DNA from: Parvibaculum sp.
GTDB lineage: Bacteria > Pseudomonadota > Alphaproteobacteria > Parvibaculales > Parvibaculaceae
Length of the DNA: 38,897 nt
Direction of reading: 5' to 3'
Assembly: GCF_002684405.1 (NCBI RefSeq)
Contig: NZ_NYVD01000169.1
Location: 1-38,897, forward strand
Both the position numbers and the translations under genes were made by a program. This document shows positions 1 through 8,554 of this stretch, piece after piece. How positions within the stretch are numbered: the first letter of the stretch is position 1; each line of letters begins with the position of its first letter. The notes beneath the pieces were generated by a model that saw nothing but the letters and a program-made list of their open reading frames with translations, did not search any database and had not been told where the DNA came from.

Positions 1-2
1 AA

Positions 3-173
3 GAAGGCGGCTATGTGTTGTCGGGTACGCTGGACCTCACCGTCGACGGCAAGAGTTTCCGCCTCGAGGCCGGCGACAGTTTTCAACTCCCAAAGGCCGG
101 CAAGCACTGGTGCCACAACCCTGGTGCGACGGACGCCGTGGTTCTCTGGGCCATCAGCCCGGCAACCTATTGA
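3..173 (+). CDS. C-terminal cupin domain of a probable XRE-cupin regulator (5' end outside window)
   Basis: Only the last 56 residues are in the window, read in frame 3 to a TGA at 171-173. They show the closing half of a small beta-barrel cupin: a YVLSGTLDLTVDGK strand pair, the EAGDSFQLPKAGKHW turn (GD...P...H) and a hydrophobic final strand. The same ending is seen in the XRE-cupin regulator at 24312-24965, so a DNA-binding cupin regulator is the most likely whole protein; a stand-alone cupin enzyme cannot be excluded because the N-terminus is missing. It lies 16 bases upstream of the amidohydrolase on the same strand, so it may be the regulator of, or first gene in, that transcription unit. 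Confidence 0.75.
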   Translation, partial: EGGYVLSGTLDLTVDGKSFRLEAGDSFQLPKAGKHWCHNPGATDAVVLWAISPATY

Positions 174-189
174 AAAGAGATCGGACCCC

Positions 190-1830
190 ATGAGCGAGAT
201 CACCGTCTATACGGCCCGCAAGATCAGGACCATGAACCCGTCCATGCCGGAGGCGACGGCGGTCGCGGTGCGCGACGGCCGGATCGTGGAGGCGGGATCG
301 CTGGAAACGCTGAAGCCCTGGCTCGACGCTTATCCGCACAAGGTCGATACGCGCTTCGAAAAGCATGTGCTGATGCCGGGCTTCATCGACCCGCATCTGC
401 ATCCCTCGCTCGGGGCGATCCTGCTGCCCTGCCATTTCATCACAGCGATGACCTGGCATCTGCCCGACCGGGTGAGCCCGCCCGTGACCAGCCATGAAGA
501 CTATGTCGCGCGGCTTCGCGAGATCGAAACATCCATGGCCGATCCCGACGAGCTGTTGCTGACATGGGGCTATCACAAGATCTGGCACGGCATCGTCGAC
601 CGCACAGTGCTCAACGACATCTCCGCCACCCGCCCGATCATCGTCTGGCAACGCTCGTTCCACGAAGTCATCGCCAATGACGCCGCCATCGACTGGATGA
701 AGCTCGACCGGGCGGAGCTTGAACGCCATCCGCAGATCGATCTTGCATCCGGGCGCTTTTTCGAAACGGGTCTTGCCGTCGCGACGAAATCCATGAACCC
801 CTATCTCTTCGCACCGGAGCGTTTCGGCAAGGGGCTCGAGCTCGTCAAGAAAGCCATTCACTTCGGCGGGCACACGACCATCGGCGAACTTGCCTATCCG
901 CTCATCAATGACGAGCTGGAGTGGGACATTCTCGCCAACACGATCGAGCAGGACGATGTGCCCTTCCGCATGCGACTGGTGCCGCGTGGCGCAGGTCCCG
1001 GCGAAACGGACAAGGCCGTGGAGCGGGTAAACGGGTTCCAGTCACGCAAAACCCATCGCCTCAGCTTCGGCAATGGCGTGAAACTTTTCAGCGATGGCGG
1101 CTTTTTCGCAGAGCTAATGCAGATGCAGCCGCCGGGCTTCATCGACGGCCACCACGGCGAATGGATGACCGCGCCGGAAAGGCTCGAAGCGCTTGCCCGC
1201 GCCTTCTGGAACGAAGGCAAGCAGATCCACGTGCATTGCACGGGCGATATGGGGCTCGAACTTGCGCTCGCCATATTGGAGAAGCTGCAATTCGAGCGGC
1301 CGCGCTTCAACCACCGCTTCACCATCGAGCATTTCGGCGCTTCGACGCCGGAGCAGGCGCGGCGCATCAAGGATCTCGGCGCCATCGTTTCGGCCAATGT
1401 CTATTACCTGCATGAGCTGGGCGAGGCCTATTGGCGCCAGTCCATCGGTTATGAACGCGCCTCGCAAATGGCACGGCTGGGCACGCTGGAGAGCCTCGGC
1501 GTGACGACCGCGCTTCATTCCGACTTCACCATGGCGCCCGCCCTGCCGCTCAACTCGGCCTGGGTGGCGGTCAACCGGCTGTCGGAATCGGGCACCGTGC
1601 TCGCGCCGGAAGAACGCATTTCGCTCGACAGCGCCATGCGGGCCATCACCATCGACGCGGCCTATATGCTGGGCATGGAGGACGAAATCGGCTCCATCCG
1701 GGCGGGCAAGATGGCGGATTTCACCGTGCTCGAAGCCGACCCGTGGGAAACCGCGCCCGAAGACCTGAAGGACATTCCGATCTGGGGCACCGTGTTCGAG
1801 GGCGAACCCTTTCCCCTCGGGGAGCGGTGA
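190..1830 (+). CDS. YtcJ-like metal-dependent amidohydrolase (amidohydrolase family 3)
   Basis: A 546-residue cytoplasmic hydrolase. Start chosen at ATG 190, behind an AAAAGAGA ribosome site at 173-180; the longer open frame upstream is the shadow of the cupin gene. Metal-site signatures are visible: PGFIDPHLHP with H69 and H71, HVHCTGD with H347/H349, TIEH with H381, and SDF with D445. A C-terminal 'AGKMADFTVLEADP' strand is the usual amidohydrolase tail. The family hydrolyses C-N bonds of cyclic or linear amides; many members are listed as YtcJ-like with unknown substrates. The stop overlaps the next start (TGATG at 1828-1832), so it is translationally coupled to a G3E GTPase. A related but clearly different paralogue lies at 9775-11403. 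Substrate is not deducible from sequence. Confidence 0.9.
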   Translation: MSEITVYTARKIRTMNPSMPEATAVAVRDGRIVEAGSLETLKPWLDAYPHKVDTRFEKHVLMPGFIDPHLHPSLGAILLPCHFITAMTWHLPDRVSPPVTSHEDYVARLREIETSMADPDELLLTWGYHKIWHGIVDRTVLNDISATRPIIVWQRSFHEVIANDAAIDWMKLDRAELERHPQIDLASGRFFETGLAVATKSMNPYLFAPERFGKGLELVKKAIHFGGHTTIGELAYPLINDELEWDILANTIEQDDVPFRMRLVPRGAGPGETDKAVERVNGFQSRKTHRLSFGNGVKLFSDGGFFAELMQMQPPGFIDGHHGEWMTAPERLEALARAFWNEGKQIHVHCTGDMGLELALAILEKLQFERPRFNHRFTIEHFGASTPEQARRIKDLGAIVSANVYYLHELGEAYWRQSIGYERASQMARLGTLESLGVTTALHSDFTMAPALPLNSAWVAVNRLSESGTVLAPEERISLDSAMRAITIDAAYMLGMEDEIGSIRAGKMADFTVLEADPWETAPEDLKDIPIWGTVFEGEPFPLGER

Positions 1831-2753
1831 TGCGCATTCCCATCACCTTGCTGACCGGATATCTGGGGGCGGGGAAGACGACCATCATCAATGCCCTGCT
1901 CGCCCAAAACCCGGATCGCCGCATGGCGGTGCTGGTGAACGATTTCGGCGCCGTCAATATCGATGCCTCGCTGATCGCATCGCGTGACGGCGATACGGTG
2001 CGCCTGACCAATGGCTGTGTCTGCTGCTCTATCGAAGACGATCTCGGCACGGCGCTGGACGCGCTCGCCAAAAGCCCGCATCCGCCCGAGCATGTATTGC
2101 TGGAAGCAAGCGGGGTGGCCGATCCGCAGCGCATTGCCCGCCATGCCGGACATTGGCCGGGCTTCGAACTCGACGCCATCGTTACCGCCGCGGATTGCGA
2201 AACGGTGCGCGAACGGGCCGCCGACAAATTCGTCGGCCATCTGGTCGAAAGCCAGATCCGCGCCGCCGACATCATTGCCCTGACGAAATCCGATCTGGTC
2301 GCGCCGGGCGACGCGGAAAGCACGACACGCTGGCTTCACTCACTGAACGATGACGCCCTTGTCACGGATGCCCCTCATGGCCGGGTCGAGCTGGCGCTTC
2401 TGCTAGGGCCACGCCCGGGCCGCCCATCCCCGCCTGCTATGCCCGATCAGCCACATGATGCGTTCAGGACCATGCATTGGGTGCCGCAGCACCCTGTCGA
2501 CACGGAAAAGCTGTCGCGTCTCCTCAGCGAGATGCCGCGCGCTGTGCATCGGGTAAAGGGGTTCTTCGTCGATGCGCGGACCGGGCAGATGACCCTGCTA
2601 CAGCAGGTGGGACGGCGCTTCCGTTTTTCCGCCGCGCCCAAGACGGCCGCCCCCGGTCTCGTGCTGATCGCTTCGGGGCCCGACATGGATCTGGCGCGCT
2701 ATCACCTCGCCTTTGAAAGCTGCCAATCCACTGTTCCTTCCGAGCGTGTGTAA
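1830..2753 (+). CDS. G3E-family (CobW/COG0523) P-loop GTPase, putative metallochaperone
   Basis: A 307-residue protein starting at ATG 1830, which overlaps the upstream stop by one base. The N-terminus carries a P-loop, TGYLGAGKTT (K16, T17), followed by the hallmark CxCC metal-binding motif GCVCCS (C63, C65, C66), an LLEASGVADP segment, and a TKSD base-recognition motif. The C-terminal half (about 215-305) matches a CobW_C-type domain in length and position. COG0523 GTPases insert or protect metals, commonly zinc or cobalt, in partner enzymes. The strict coupling to a metal-dependent amidohydrolase suggests, as inference, that this is the client. No obvious Zur-type operator was recognised upstream. 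A nitrile-hydratase activator or cobalamin-related role is less likely since no such genes are nearby. Confidence 0.9.
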   Translation: MRIPITLLTGYLGAGKTTIINALLAQNPDRRMAVLVNDFGAVNIDASLIASRDGDTVRLTNGCVCCSIEDDLGTALDALAKSPHPPEHVLLEASGVADPQRIARHAGHWPGFELDAIVTAADCETVRERAADKFVGHLVESQIRAADIIALTKSDLVAPGDAESTTRWLHSLNDDALVTDAPHGRVELALLLGPRPGRPSPPAMPDQPHDAFRTMHWVPQHPVDTEKLSRLLSEMPRAVHRVKGFFVDARTGQMTLLQQVGRRFRFSAAPKTAAPGLVLIASGPDMDLARYHLAFESCQSTVPSERV

Positions 2754-2768
2754 CCGGAGGTTTCTTCC

Positions 2769-5234
2769 TTGCCCGACATACAAGACAAAGCGCGCGTTCA
2801 AGACAGGGCCCGCGTCGTCATTGTCGGTGGCGGTATCGCGGGATGCTCCGTCGCCTATCACCTCACCCGGCTCGGCTGGCGCGATGTCGTGCTGCTGGAG
2901 CGCAAGCAACTGACCAGTGGGACGACCTGGCACGCGGCAGGGCTCATCGCGCAATTGCGCGCGACGGCAAACATGACGCGGCTCGCAAAATATTCGCAGG
3001 AACTCTACGGCACGCTGGAGGCGGAGACGGGGCTTGCCACCGGCTTCAAACGCACCGGCTCGATCACCGTCGCCCTTACCGAAAACCGGCGCGAAGAGCT
3101 GTTGCGCTCCGCCGCCATGGCGCGTGCTTTCGGCGTGGAAATCGAGGAAATCTCGCCGGCCGAGATCGGCGCGCGCTATCCCCATCTCAATCTCGACGGG
3201 GTGCTGTCGGGCGTTTATCTGCCGAAAGACGGACAGGGCGATCCCGGCAATATCGCACTGGCGCTGGCGCGTGGTGCGCAACAGCAGGGCGCGCGCATCC
3301 ATCAGCAGGTCAAGGTCACCGGCATGGCCGCCGAGGGACGACGCATCACGGGTGTCGACTGGCAAGACGAAGACGGAAACGAAGGGCATATCGCCTGCGA
3401 GGCGATCGTCAATTGCGCCGGCATGTGGGCGCGCGATATAGGTCGGATGGCAGGCGTCAATGTGCCGCTTCACGCCTGCGAGCATTTCTACATCGTGACG
3501 GAATCCATTCCCGATCTTGGCGCGCTTCCTGTGCTGCGCGTGCCAGACGAATGTGCCTATTACAAGGAAGACGCGAGCAAAATCCTGATGGGCGCTTTCG
3601 AACCGGAGGCAAAGCCCTGGGGCATGAACGGCATTCCCGAGGATTTCGAATTCGATCAGCTGCCGGACGATTTCGACCATATCGCCCCTGTGCTCGAACA
3701 GGCGGTGAACCGTGTGCCGGTGCTTGCCCGCACGGGCATCCATACCTTTTTCAACGGGCCGGAAAGTTTTACGCCGGACGACGCCTATCACCTCGGCCTC
3801 GCGCCGGGGATGGACAATGTCTGGGTGGCGGCGGGCTTCAACTCCATCGGCATCCAGTCCGCAGGCGGCGCGGGCATGGCGCTTGCCCAATGGATGGAGG
3901 ACGGTGAAAGGCCTTTCGACCTCGGCGACGTCGATATCGCACGGATGGAGCCCTTTCAGGGGAACCGATCCTATCTCCATGCCCGCTCGACGGAGACGCT
4001 GGGCCTGCTTTTCGCCGATCACTATCCCTATCGGCAGAAAGCAACGGCGCGCGGGATTCGGCGGTCACCCTTTCACGGCCAGCTTGACGCTCAAGGCGCG
4101 ATCTTTGGCGAGTTCGCGGGATGGGAGCGCGCCAACTGGTTCGCGGTGCCGGGGCAGGCACGCCGTTATGACTATTCATGGAAGCGGCAAAACTGGTTTC
4201 AAAACGCCGCTGCCGAACATCGCGCCATCCGCACGGGCGTCGGCATGTATGACATGTCGTCCTTCGGCAAGCTGCGCGTTGAGGGACGCGACGCGGAGGC
4301 CTTTCTCAACCATATCTGCGGCGGGGACATGTCCGTTCCCGTCGGCAAGATCGTCTATACGCAGTTCCTCAACACGCATGGCGGCATCGAGGCGGATGTC
4401 ACCATCAACCGGCTGTCGGAAACCGCCTATCTCGTGGTCACGCCCGCGGCGACGCGGATCGCAGATGAAAACCGGATGCGACGGCATCTTGCCGACTACT
4501 CGGTCGTCATCACCGATGCGACGGCGGCGGAGGGCGTGCTTGCCATTATGGGGCCGGGGTCGCGCGGTCTGCTGCAAGCGGTCTCTCCCAACGACTTCTC
4601 GAATGAGGCAAACCCTTTCGGGACCGCGCAGGAGATCGAACTCGGCATGGGGCTTGCCCGGGCGCACCGCGTTTCCTATGTGGGCGAACTTGGCTGGGAA
4701 CTCTATATCGGCGCCGATATGGCCGCTCATGCCTTCGAAACGATCTGGCAGGCGGGCGCCGACCACGATCTCAAGCTTTGCGGATTGCATATGATGGATA
4801 GCTGCCGGATCGAAAAGGGCTTTCGCCATTTCGGGCATGACATCACCTGCGAGGACCATGTGCTGGAGGCAGGCCTCGGCTTTGCCGTCAAAACGGCAAA
4901 GCCCGATTTCATCGGTCGTGACGCGGTCCTGCGAAAAAGAGAAGCGGGACTTGAGCGGCGGCTGGTGCAGTTCCTGCTGAACGATCCGGAACCGCTCCTC
5001 TTTCACAACGAACCCATATTGCGAGACGGCGAAGTCGTCGGGCATTTGACGTCGGGCGCCTATGGGCATCACCTCGGCGGCGCCATGGGGATGGGCTATG
5101 TACCGTGCAGCGGTGAGACCGCCGATGACCTGCTCTCATCAACCTATGAAATCGACGTTGCCGGCGTTCGGGTCCCCGCCAAGGCTTCGCTCAAGCCGAT
5201 ATACGATCCGAAGGGCGAACGCACTCGGCTGTAG
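2769..5234 (+). CDS. FAD-dependent sarcosine/dimethylglycine dehydrogenase-like oxidoreductase
   Basis: An 821-residue protein beginning at TTG 2769, placed by a strong GGAGG at 2756-2760. The N-terminus has the dinucleotide fold VVIVGGGIAGCSVAYHL (G20-G25) and the TSGTTWHAAGL motif, whose H55 corresponds to the histidine that covalently holds FAD in mammalian dimethylglycine and sarcosine dehydrogenases. Order of domains: DAO oxidoreductase (about 15-385), FAO_M linker (about 388-440), GcvT aminomethyltransferase (about 445-700) and GcvT C-barrel (about 715-815). Family members demethylate N-methyl amino acids and pass the methyl group to tetrahydrofolate as methylene-THF. The gene is 15 bases after the GTPase gene and probably co-transcribed. 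The exact N-methyl substrate (sarcosine, dimethylglycine or another) is undetermined. Confidence 0.88.
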   Translation: MPDIQDKARVQDRARVVIVGGGIAGCSVAYHLTRLGWRDVVLLERKQLTSGTTWHAAGLIAQLRATANMTRLAKYSQELYGTLEAETGLATGFKRTGSITVALTENRREELLRSAAMARAFGVEIEEISPAEIGARYPHLNLDGVLSGVYLPKDGQGDPGNIALALARGAQQQGARIHQQVKVTGMAAEGRRITGVDWQDEDGNEGHIACEAIVNCAGMWARDIGRMAGVNVPLHACEHFYIVTESIPDLGALPVLRVPDECAYYKEDASKILMGAFEPEAKPWGMNGIPEDFEFDQLPDDFDHIAPVLEQAVNRVPVLARTGIHTFFNGPESFTPDDAYHLGLAPGMDNVWVAAGFNSIGIQSAGGAGMALAQWMEDGERPFDLGDVDIARMEPFQGNRSYLHARSTETLGLLFADHYPYRQKATARGIRRSPFHGQLDAQGAIFGEFAGWERANWFAVPGQARRYDYSWKRQNWFQNAAAEHRAIRTGVGMYDMSSFGKLRVEGRDAEAFLNHICGGDMSVPVGKIVYTQFLNTHGGIEADVTINRLSETAYLVVTPAATRIADENRMRRHLADYSVVITDATAAEGVLAIMGPGSRGLLQAVSPNDFSNEANPFGTAQEIELGMGLARAHRVSYVGELGWELYIGADMAAHAFETIWQAGADHDLKLCGLHMMDSCRIEKGFRHFGHDITCEDHVLEAGLGFAVKTAKPDFIGRDAVLRKREAGLERRLVQFLLNDPEPLLFHNEPILRDGEVVGHLTSGAYGHHLGGAMGMGYVPCSGETADDLLSSTYEIDVAGVRVPAKASLKPIYDPKGERTRL

Positions 5235-5297
5235 CACCTAGCGGGCTATGGATCTGTAATTTCTGCACCACATTCCGACGCTCATACGCTGCAGATG

Positions 5298-5315
5298 AGG
5301 CTCAAGGCCAAGCCT
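5298..5315. terminator. Weak hairpin between convergent genes
   Basis: AGGCT (5298-5302) and AGCCT (5311-5315) can pair across an 8-base loop in the 115-base gap between the dehydrogenase stop and the RpiR-regulator stop. There is no U-tract, so intrinsic termination is uncertain. The rest of the gap (5235-5349) shows no gene. Confidence 0.25.
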
Positions 5316-5349
5316 AGTCCGCCCTATACAGGACAGCATTCCGAACGAC

Positions 5350-6204
5350 CTAGACCGATCCCAGCAGGTTCTGCTTCGACCAGATCTCTTCCATGTGCGC
5401 GAGGCGGGTTACCACGCTTTTCCCCATGCGCTTTGCGACGGCGTCCAACAGATAGTTGAGCAGAGCCGTCAGCCCGGTTTTGCTGTCGAAAAGACCGCAG
5501 GTCGCCTGGGATATGCGAAAGTTCGTTTCGCTGCGGGTGGCGATAACGTTATGCGGGCCATCCGTGATCGCGATGGTGTGGAGCCCCATTCCGCACACCA
5601 TCTCGTGCACATCCACAACCCAGCTTTCATTGCGCTGCGCATCCATCGCCAGCAATACATCATCGGGAGAAGCTCTCCCCAGCTCGGTCGAGACACGAAA
5701 GGGCGACCCCTCCAGGCTATAAACGCGCGGGCGCACGATCCTCAGGAAATCATGGAAGGTCGTCGCAGGGCCCGCCCACTGCTCGCTCGACAGAATGAAC
5801 ACCCGCCGGTCGGTATCCGCGAGAAGGTCCACTGCCCTTTCAAGGTCCTGCTCGTCGATCGCCGATAGGGTTTCCTTCACGTTCAGCATTTCGATTTCGA
5901 TCCAGGCGGCAAGGTCGTGACGCGCCGCCGGATCCCTCGCCCGCTTGTATGCGGACGATATTCGGTTCGACAATTCGTGCCGGATGCTGGCCTGCAGCCC
6001 GCTGAAGCCGGGATATCCCAGTTTATCCGCAAAGCGGACAATGCTGGGCGCAGAGGTTTCAGCCTCCTTAGCCACACTCGCCGCCGTCCCGAAGGCCACA
6101 AGCTCCGGATAGCTACTGACGAGGCGCGCTATCCGCTGCTCGGTCGGCGTCAGCTTTGCCGAGAGCTGCTCAATGCGGTCAAAAATATTTTCTGTAACAT
6201 TCAT
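5350..6204 (-). CDS. RpiR/MurR-family transcriptional regulator (HTH plus SIS domain)
   Basis: A 284-residue regulator. The start at ATG 6204 gives the family's standard N-terminus: a helix-turn-helix of HTH_6 type with TPTEQRIARLV, then TAASVAKEAETSAPSIVRFADKLGYPGF at about residues 40-70, followed by a SIS-fold sensor domain (about 125-270) that in this family binds phosphosugars or other small effectors. The open frame continues upstream, but that part lies opposite the enolase-family gene and is a shadow. It is divergent from the operon beginning at 6287. A TGTAA-N6-TTACA inverted repeat overlaps its own start codon, which fits autoregulation and control of the divergent operon. The effector is not predictable; the neighbours suggest amino-acid-like rather than sugar substrates. 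Confidence 0.9.
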   Translation of the reverse strand: MNVTENIFDRIEQLSAKLTPTEQRIARLVSSYPELVAFGTAASVAKEAETSAPSIVRFADKLGYPGFSGLQASIRHELSNRISSAYKRARDPAARHDLAAWIEIEMLNVKETLSAIDEQDLERAVDLLADTDRRVFILSSEQWAGPATTFHDFLRIVRPRVYSLEGSPFRVSTELGRASPDDVLLAMDAQRNESWVVDVHEMVCGMGLHTIAITDGPHNVIATRSETNFRISQATCGLFDSKTGLTALLNYLLDAVAKRMGKSVVTRLAHMEEIWSKQNLLGSV

Positions 6205-6208
6205 TACA
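6193..6208. promoter_or_regulatory. Candidate RpiR operator TGTAA-N6-TTACA
   Basis: Perfect inverted repeat TGTAA (6193-6197), CATTCA spacer, TTACA (6204-6208), spanning the RpiR-family gene's start codon. It resembles the TGTAAT...ATTACA boxes bound by the RpiR-family protein HexR. Assignment to this regulator is inferred from position. Confidence 0.5.
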
Positions 6209-6223
6209 TTCTTTCTCACTTCG

Positions 6224-6235
6224 TAATGATCATTA
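6224..6235. promoter_or_regulatory. 12-base palindrome TAATGATCATTA in the divergent promoter
   Basis: A perfect palindrome centred between the RpiR-family gene and the enolase-superfamily operon, 16 bases from the TGTAA/TTACA repeat. It could be a second operator half-set or a promoter element; function is inferred from position only. Confidence 0.4.
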
Positions 6236-6286
6236 TAGTTCGGTTCCTGGATCCGACAAGCACGCGACAAAGGGGTACCGGCACGC

Positions 6287-7471
6287 ATGAATGAAGACAG
6301 GATTGTCCGTATCGAGCTGACCGAGGTCGCCATTCCTTTCAAAAAGGAAGTCCAGGAGGTCATGCAAGGCTCCGGCAACGGCCTTGGCATGGCCATTCCG
6401 GCCGAAGAGCCGTGGCTCGGGGGAGATTTCGTGATCTGCCGCCTCTTCAGCGCATCCGGCGCGACAGGCATGTCGGAGGCCTTTGTCTGGCTGCCGGAAT
6501 CCGGCGTCTCTCCCGGCGGGATCATCGAGACCATTCGAAGCGACATGGCGCAGTTCGTGCTCGGAGAATCCCCCTTCGACACCGAACGCCTGATGACGCG
6601 GCTGAACAACAACGTCACGCGTAACGAAATCGCCAAGGGTCTGCTCGATTCAGCCTGTTTCGAGCTGAAGGCGCAACTCGCGGGGCAGTCCGTGGCCAAC
6701 CTTCTCGGCGGCGTTCAGAAGCGGGAGCTGCCGCTTGCCGCCCTCATCCCTCTCCACAGCGACACGTCGACCATGGTTTGGCTCGCGCAACACTGGCACG
6801 CGCAAGGGAGCCGCACCATTTGCGTGAAGCTTGGCGAAAGCATCGAACGCGATGTGGAAATCATGAGTGCCATGCGCGACGCGCTTGGCAGCGACGTGCG
6901 CCTGCGCGTCGATTACAATCAGGCCTATTCGGCATGGGACGCGATCGCCGCGATCAACGCCATCGAGCCCTTCCATATCGAGGTTGCGGAGCAGCCCACA
7001 AGCGCGTCGAACTACCTTGCCATGGCAGGGGTTCAGAAGCGTGTGAATGTGCCGCTCATGTCGCATGAAGGCTGCTTCTCGCTCAGCGAAATCCATCAGT
7101 TGCATGCATTGGGCGCCATCGGCGCCGTCGGCATCAATGCCGAACGCCCCGGCGGTCTCAGCGCGGCGGTTCGCGCAATCCATTTCGCCGAGCAAAACGG
7201 GCTGGGCGTGATCCTTCACAACCAGCCGGCCGGTCTCGGATCGGTATGGCAGGCGCATCTCGGCGCCGCCTTCCACTCCTCGCTTCACTATGACATGGAG
7301 CTCTTCGGTCATGTGATGCTGGAGCACGACCTTCTCAAAACGCCTATGGACTACAGCAACGGAACACTGACGCTGCCGGAGGGAACAGGCTGGGGCGTGG
7401 AGCTCGATCTCGACGCGGTCGAACACTATGCCGTGCGGCCCACAGTCGTCATCGAGAAGACGAGGAACTAA
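6287..7471 (+). CDS. Enolase-superfamily enzyme (mandelate racemase/muconate lactonizing type)
   Basis: A 394-residue protein with the usual two parts: N-terminal capping domain (about 1-135) and TIM-barrel C-terminal domain. Three metal-ligand positions look intact: D209 in RVDYNQ, E235 in VAEQP and E261 in MSHEG. The second-strand catalytic motif, normally KxK, reads C179-V-K181, keeping only the second lysine. The sixth-strand lysine typical of MLE-type enzymes (KxxxxGG) is an asparagine in INAERPGGL. H311 in ILHNQP could instead act as base, as in mandelate-racemase-like members. The chemistry would still start with proton abstraction next to a carboxylate. It heads a four-gene operon (next gene 3 bases on). 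Substrate unknown; an N-acyl or cyclic amino-acid derivative is a guess from the neighbours. Confidence 0.88.
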   Translation: MNEDRIVRIELTEVAIPFKKEVQEVMQGSGNGLGMAIPAEEPWLGGDFVICRLFSASGATGMSEAFVWLPESGVSPGGIIETIRSDMAQFVLGESPFDTERLMTRLNNNVTRNEIAKGLLDSACFELKAQLAGQSVANLLGGVQKRELPLAALIPLHSDTSTMVWLAQHWHAQGSRTICVKLGESIERDVEIMSAMRDALGSDVRLRVDYNQAYSAWDAIAAINAIEPFHIEVAEQPTSASNYLAMAGVQKRVNVPLMSHEGCFSLSEIHQLHALGAIGAVGINAERPGGLSAAVRAIHFAEQNGLGVILHNQPAGLGSVWQAHLGAAFHSSLHYDMELFGHVMLEHDLLKTPMDYSNGTLTLPEGTGWGVELDLDAVEHYAVRPTVVIEKTRN

Positions 7472-7474
7472 GCC

Positions 7475-8548
7475 ATGATCAACACCACCCTGATGGCCGA
7501 GCGATACCAGTCAGCTCGTGATCTCTTTCTGTCCAATGCAGACAAGGCGGGATGGGAAGCGCATAGCCTGCTTCATCCGCTGAAGGGGCCCCAGGGCATC
7601 GATCTTTACACGGATGTCATTCACACGGGCAATCCGGACAGCGAAAACCTCCTGATGATCTCCTCGGGCACTCACGGTATCGAGGGATATCTCGGCTCGG
7701 AGATCCAGAGCCGCCTGCTTGCTGAGAACGTGATTGCGCCGGACCGCTCGGACCGTCATGCCGTGATGGTGCATGCGGTCAATCCTTACGGCTTTGCCTG
7801 GCACCGACGCGTCAATGAAGACAATATCGACCTCAACCGGAACTTTATCGACTTCGATGCGCCGCTCCCCGAAAACGAAGGATATGAAGCATTTCGCGCG
7901 CTCCTCAATCCTGCGGAGTGGGACGAGGGGTATGAAGAGAAGCTGAAAGCGGAGGCCGCTCTGGCGATAGAGCGGATGGGACTGGGCGCCCTCTTCAAGT
8001 CGGTCAGTGGTGGCCAGTATGAACACCCCTCCTGCATCCAGTATGGCGGCCAGGGGCCATGCTGGTCGCGGCGCATGATGGAAGATGTCTGGACGCAGGT
8101 CATGGCGAACAAACGCCGCGCGACCCAGATCGATCTTCATACCGGTCTCGGGTCTCCCGGCCAAGGCATTCTGATGACCTATGGCAAGGACGAACAGACG
8201 CGCATCAAGCGGGCCCGCGCCATGTGGCAGGATATTTTCGTCTCCCCGCCCGCGGAGACGGACGATACGCTCACCACGGGCGTGCTCGGGCCGCATCTGG
8301 AAGAGATGTTCGCCGACCGGGATATTCTCGCCGTCGTGCTGGAATACGGCACGAAGGAACCGGTCGACGTCCTGCATGCCATCGCCGCCGATAACTGGCT
8401 GCATCACCACGGGGACGTCGACAGCGAACGGGGTGCGCGGATCAAGCAGCTCATGCTCGACGCCTTCTATCTGAGCGACACCGCTCTCCGCGAGAAGTCC
8501 TATCAACGCGCCAGGAATGTTGTCGTCGCGGCCGAAAATGCCGGCTGA
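7475..8548 (+). CDS. M14-type zinc carboxypeptidase-like protein (DUF2817)
   Basis: A 357-residue protein whose zinc site is clear: H67 and E70 in GTHGIEGYLG, and H222 in IDLHTGLG, with E290 in VVLEYGT in the position of the catalytic glutamate of M14 peptidases. NPYGFAWHRRVNEDNIDLNRNF supplies the Arg/Asn substrate-carboxylate region. No signal peptide is seen, so it should act in the cytoplasm. DUF2817 proteins are related to carboxypeptidases and to succinylglutamate desuccinylase/aspartoacylase, so removal of a terminal residue or an N-acyl group is expected. It follows the enolase-family gene by 3 bases and precedes a PLP decarboxylase by 6, indicating a shared pathway that may free an amino acid for decarboxylation (inference). 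Confidence 0.88.
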   Translation: MINTTLMAERYQSARDLFLSNADKAGWEAHSLLHPLKGPQGIDLYTDVIHTGNPDSENLLMISSGTHGIEGYLGSEIQSRLLAENVIAPDRSDRHAVMVHAVNPYGFAWHRRVNEDNIDLNRNFIDFDAPLPENEGYEAFRALLNPAEWDEGYEEKLKAEAALAIERMGLGALFKSVSGGQYEHPSCIQYGGQGPCWSRRMMEDVWTQVMANKRRATQIDLHTGLGSPGQGILMTYGKDEQTRIKRARAMWQDIFVSPPAETDDTLTTGVLGPHLEEMFADRDILAVVLEYGTKEPVDVLHAIAADNWLHHHGDVDSERGARIKQLMLDAFYLSDTALREKSYQRARNVVVAAENAG

Positions 8549-8554
8549 CACGTC

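Noticed and set aside
2598..4022. 474-codon minus-strand frame over the dehydrogenase
   Set aside because: Arg/His/Asp-rich shadow frame with no domains; the plus-strand flavoprotein is clear.
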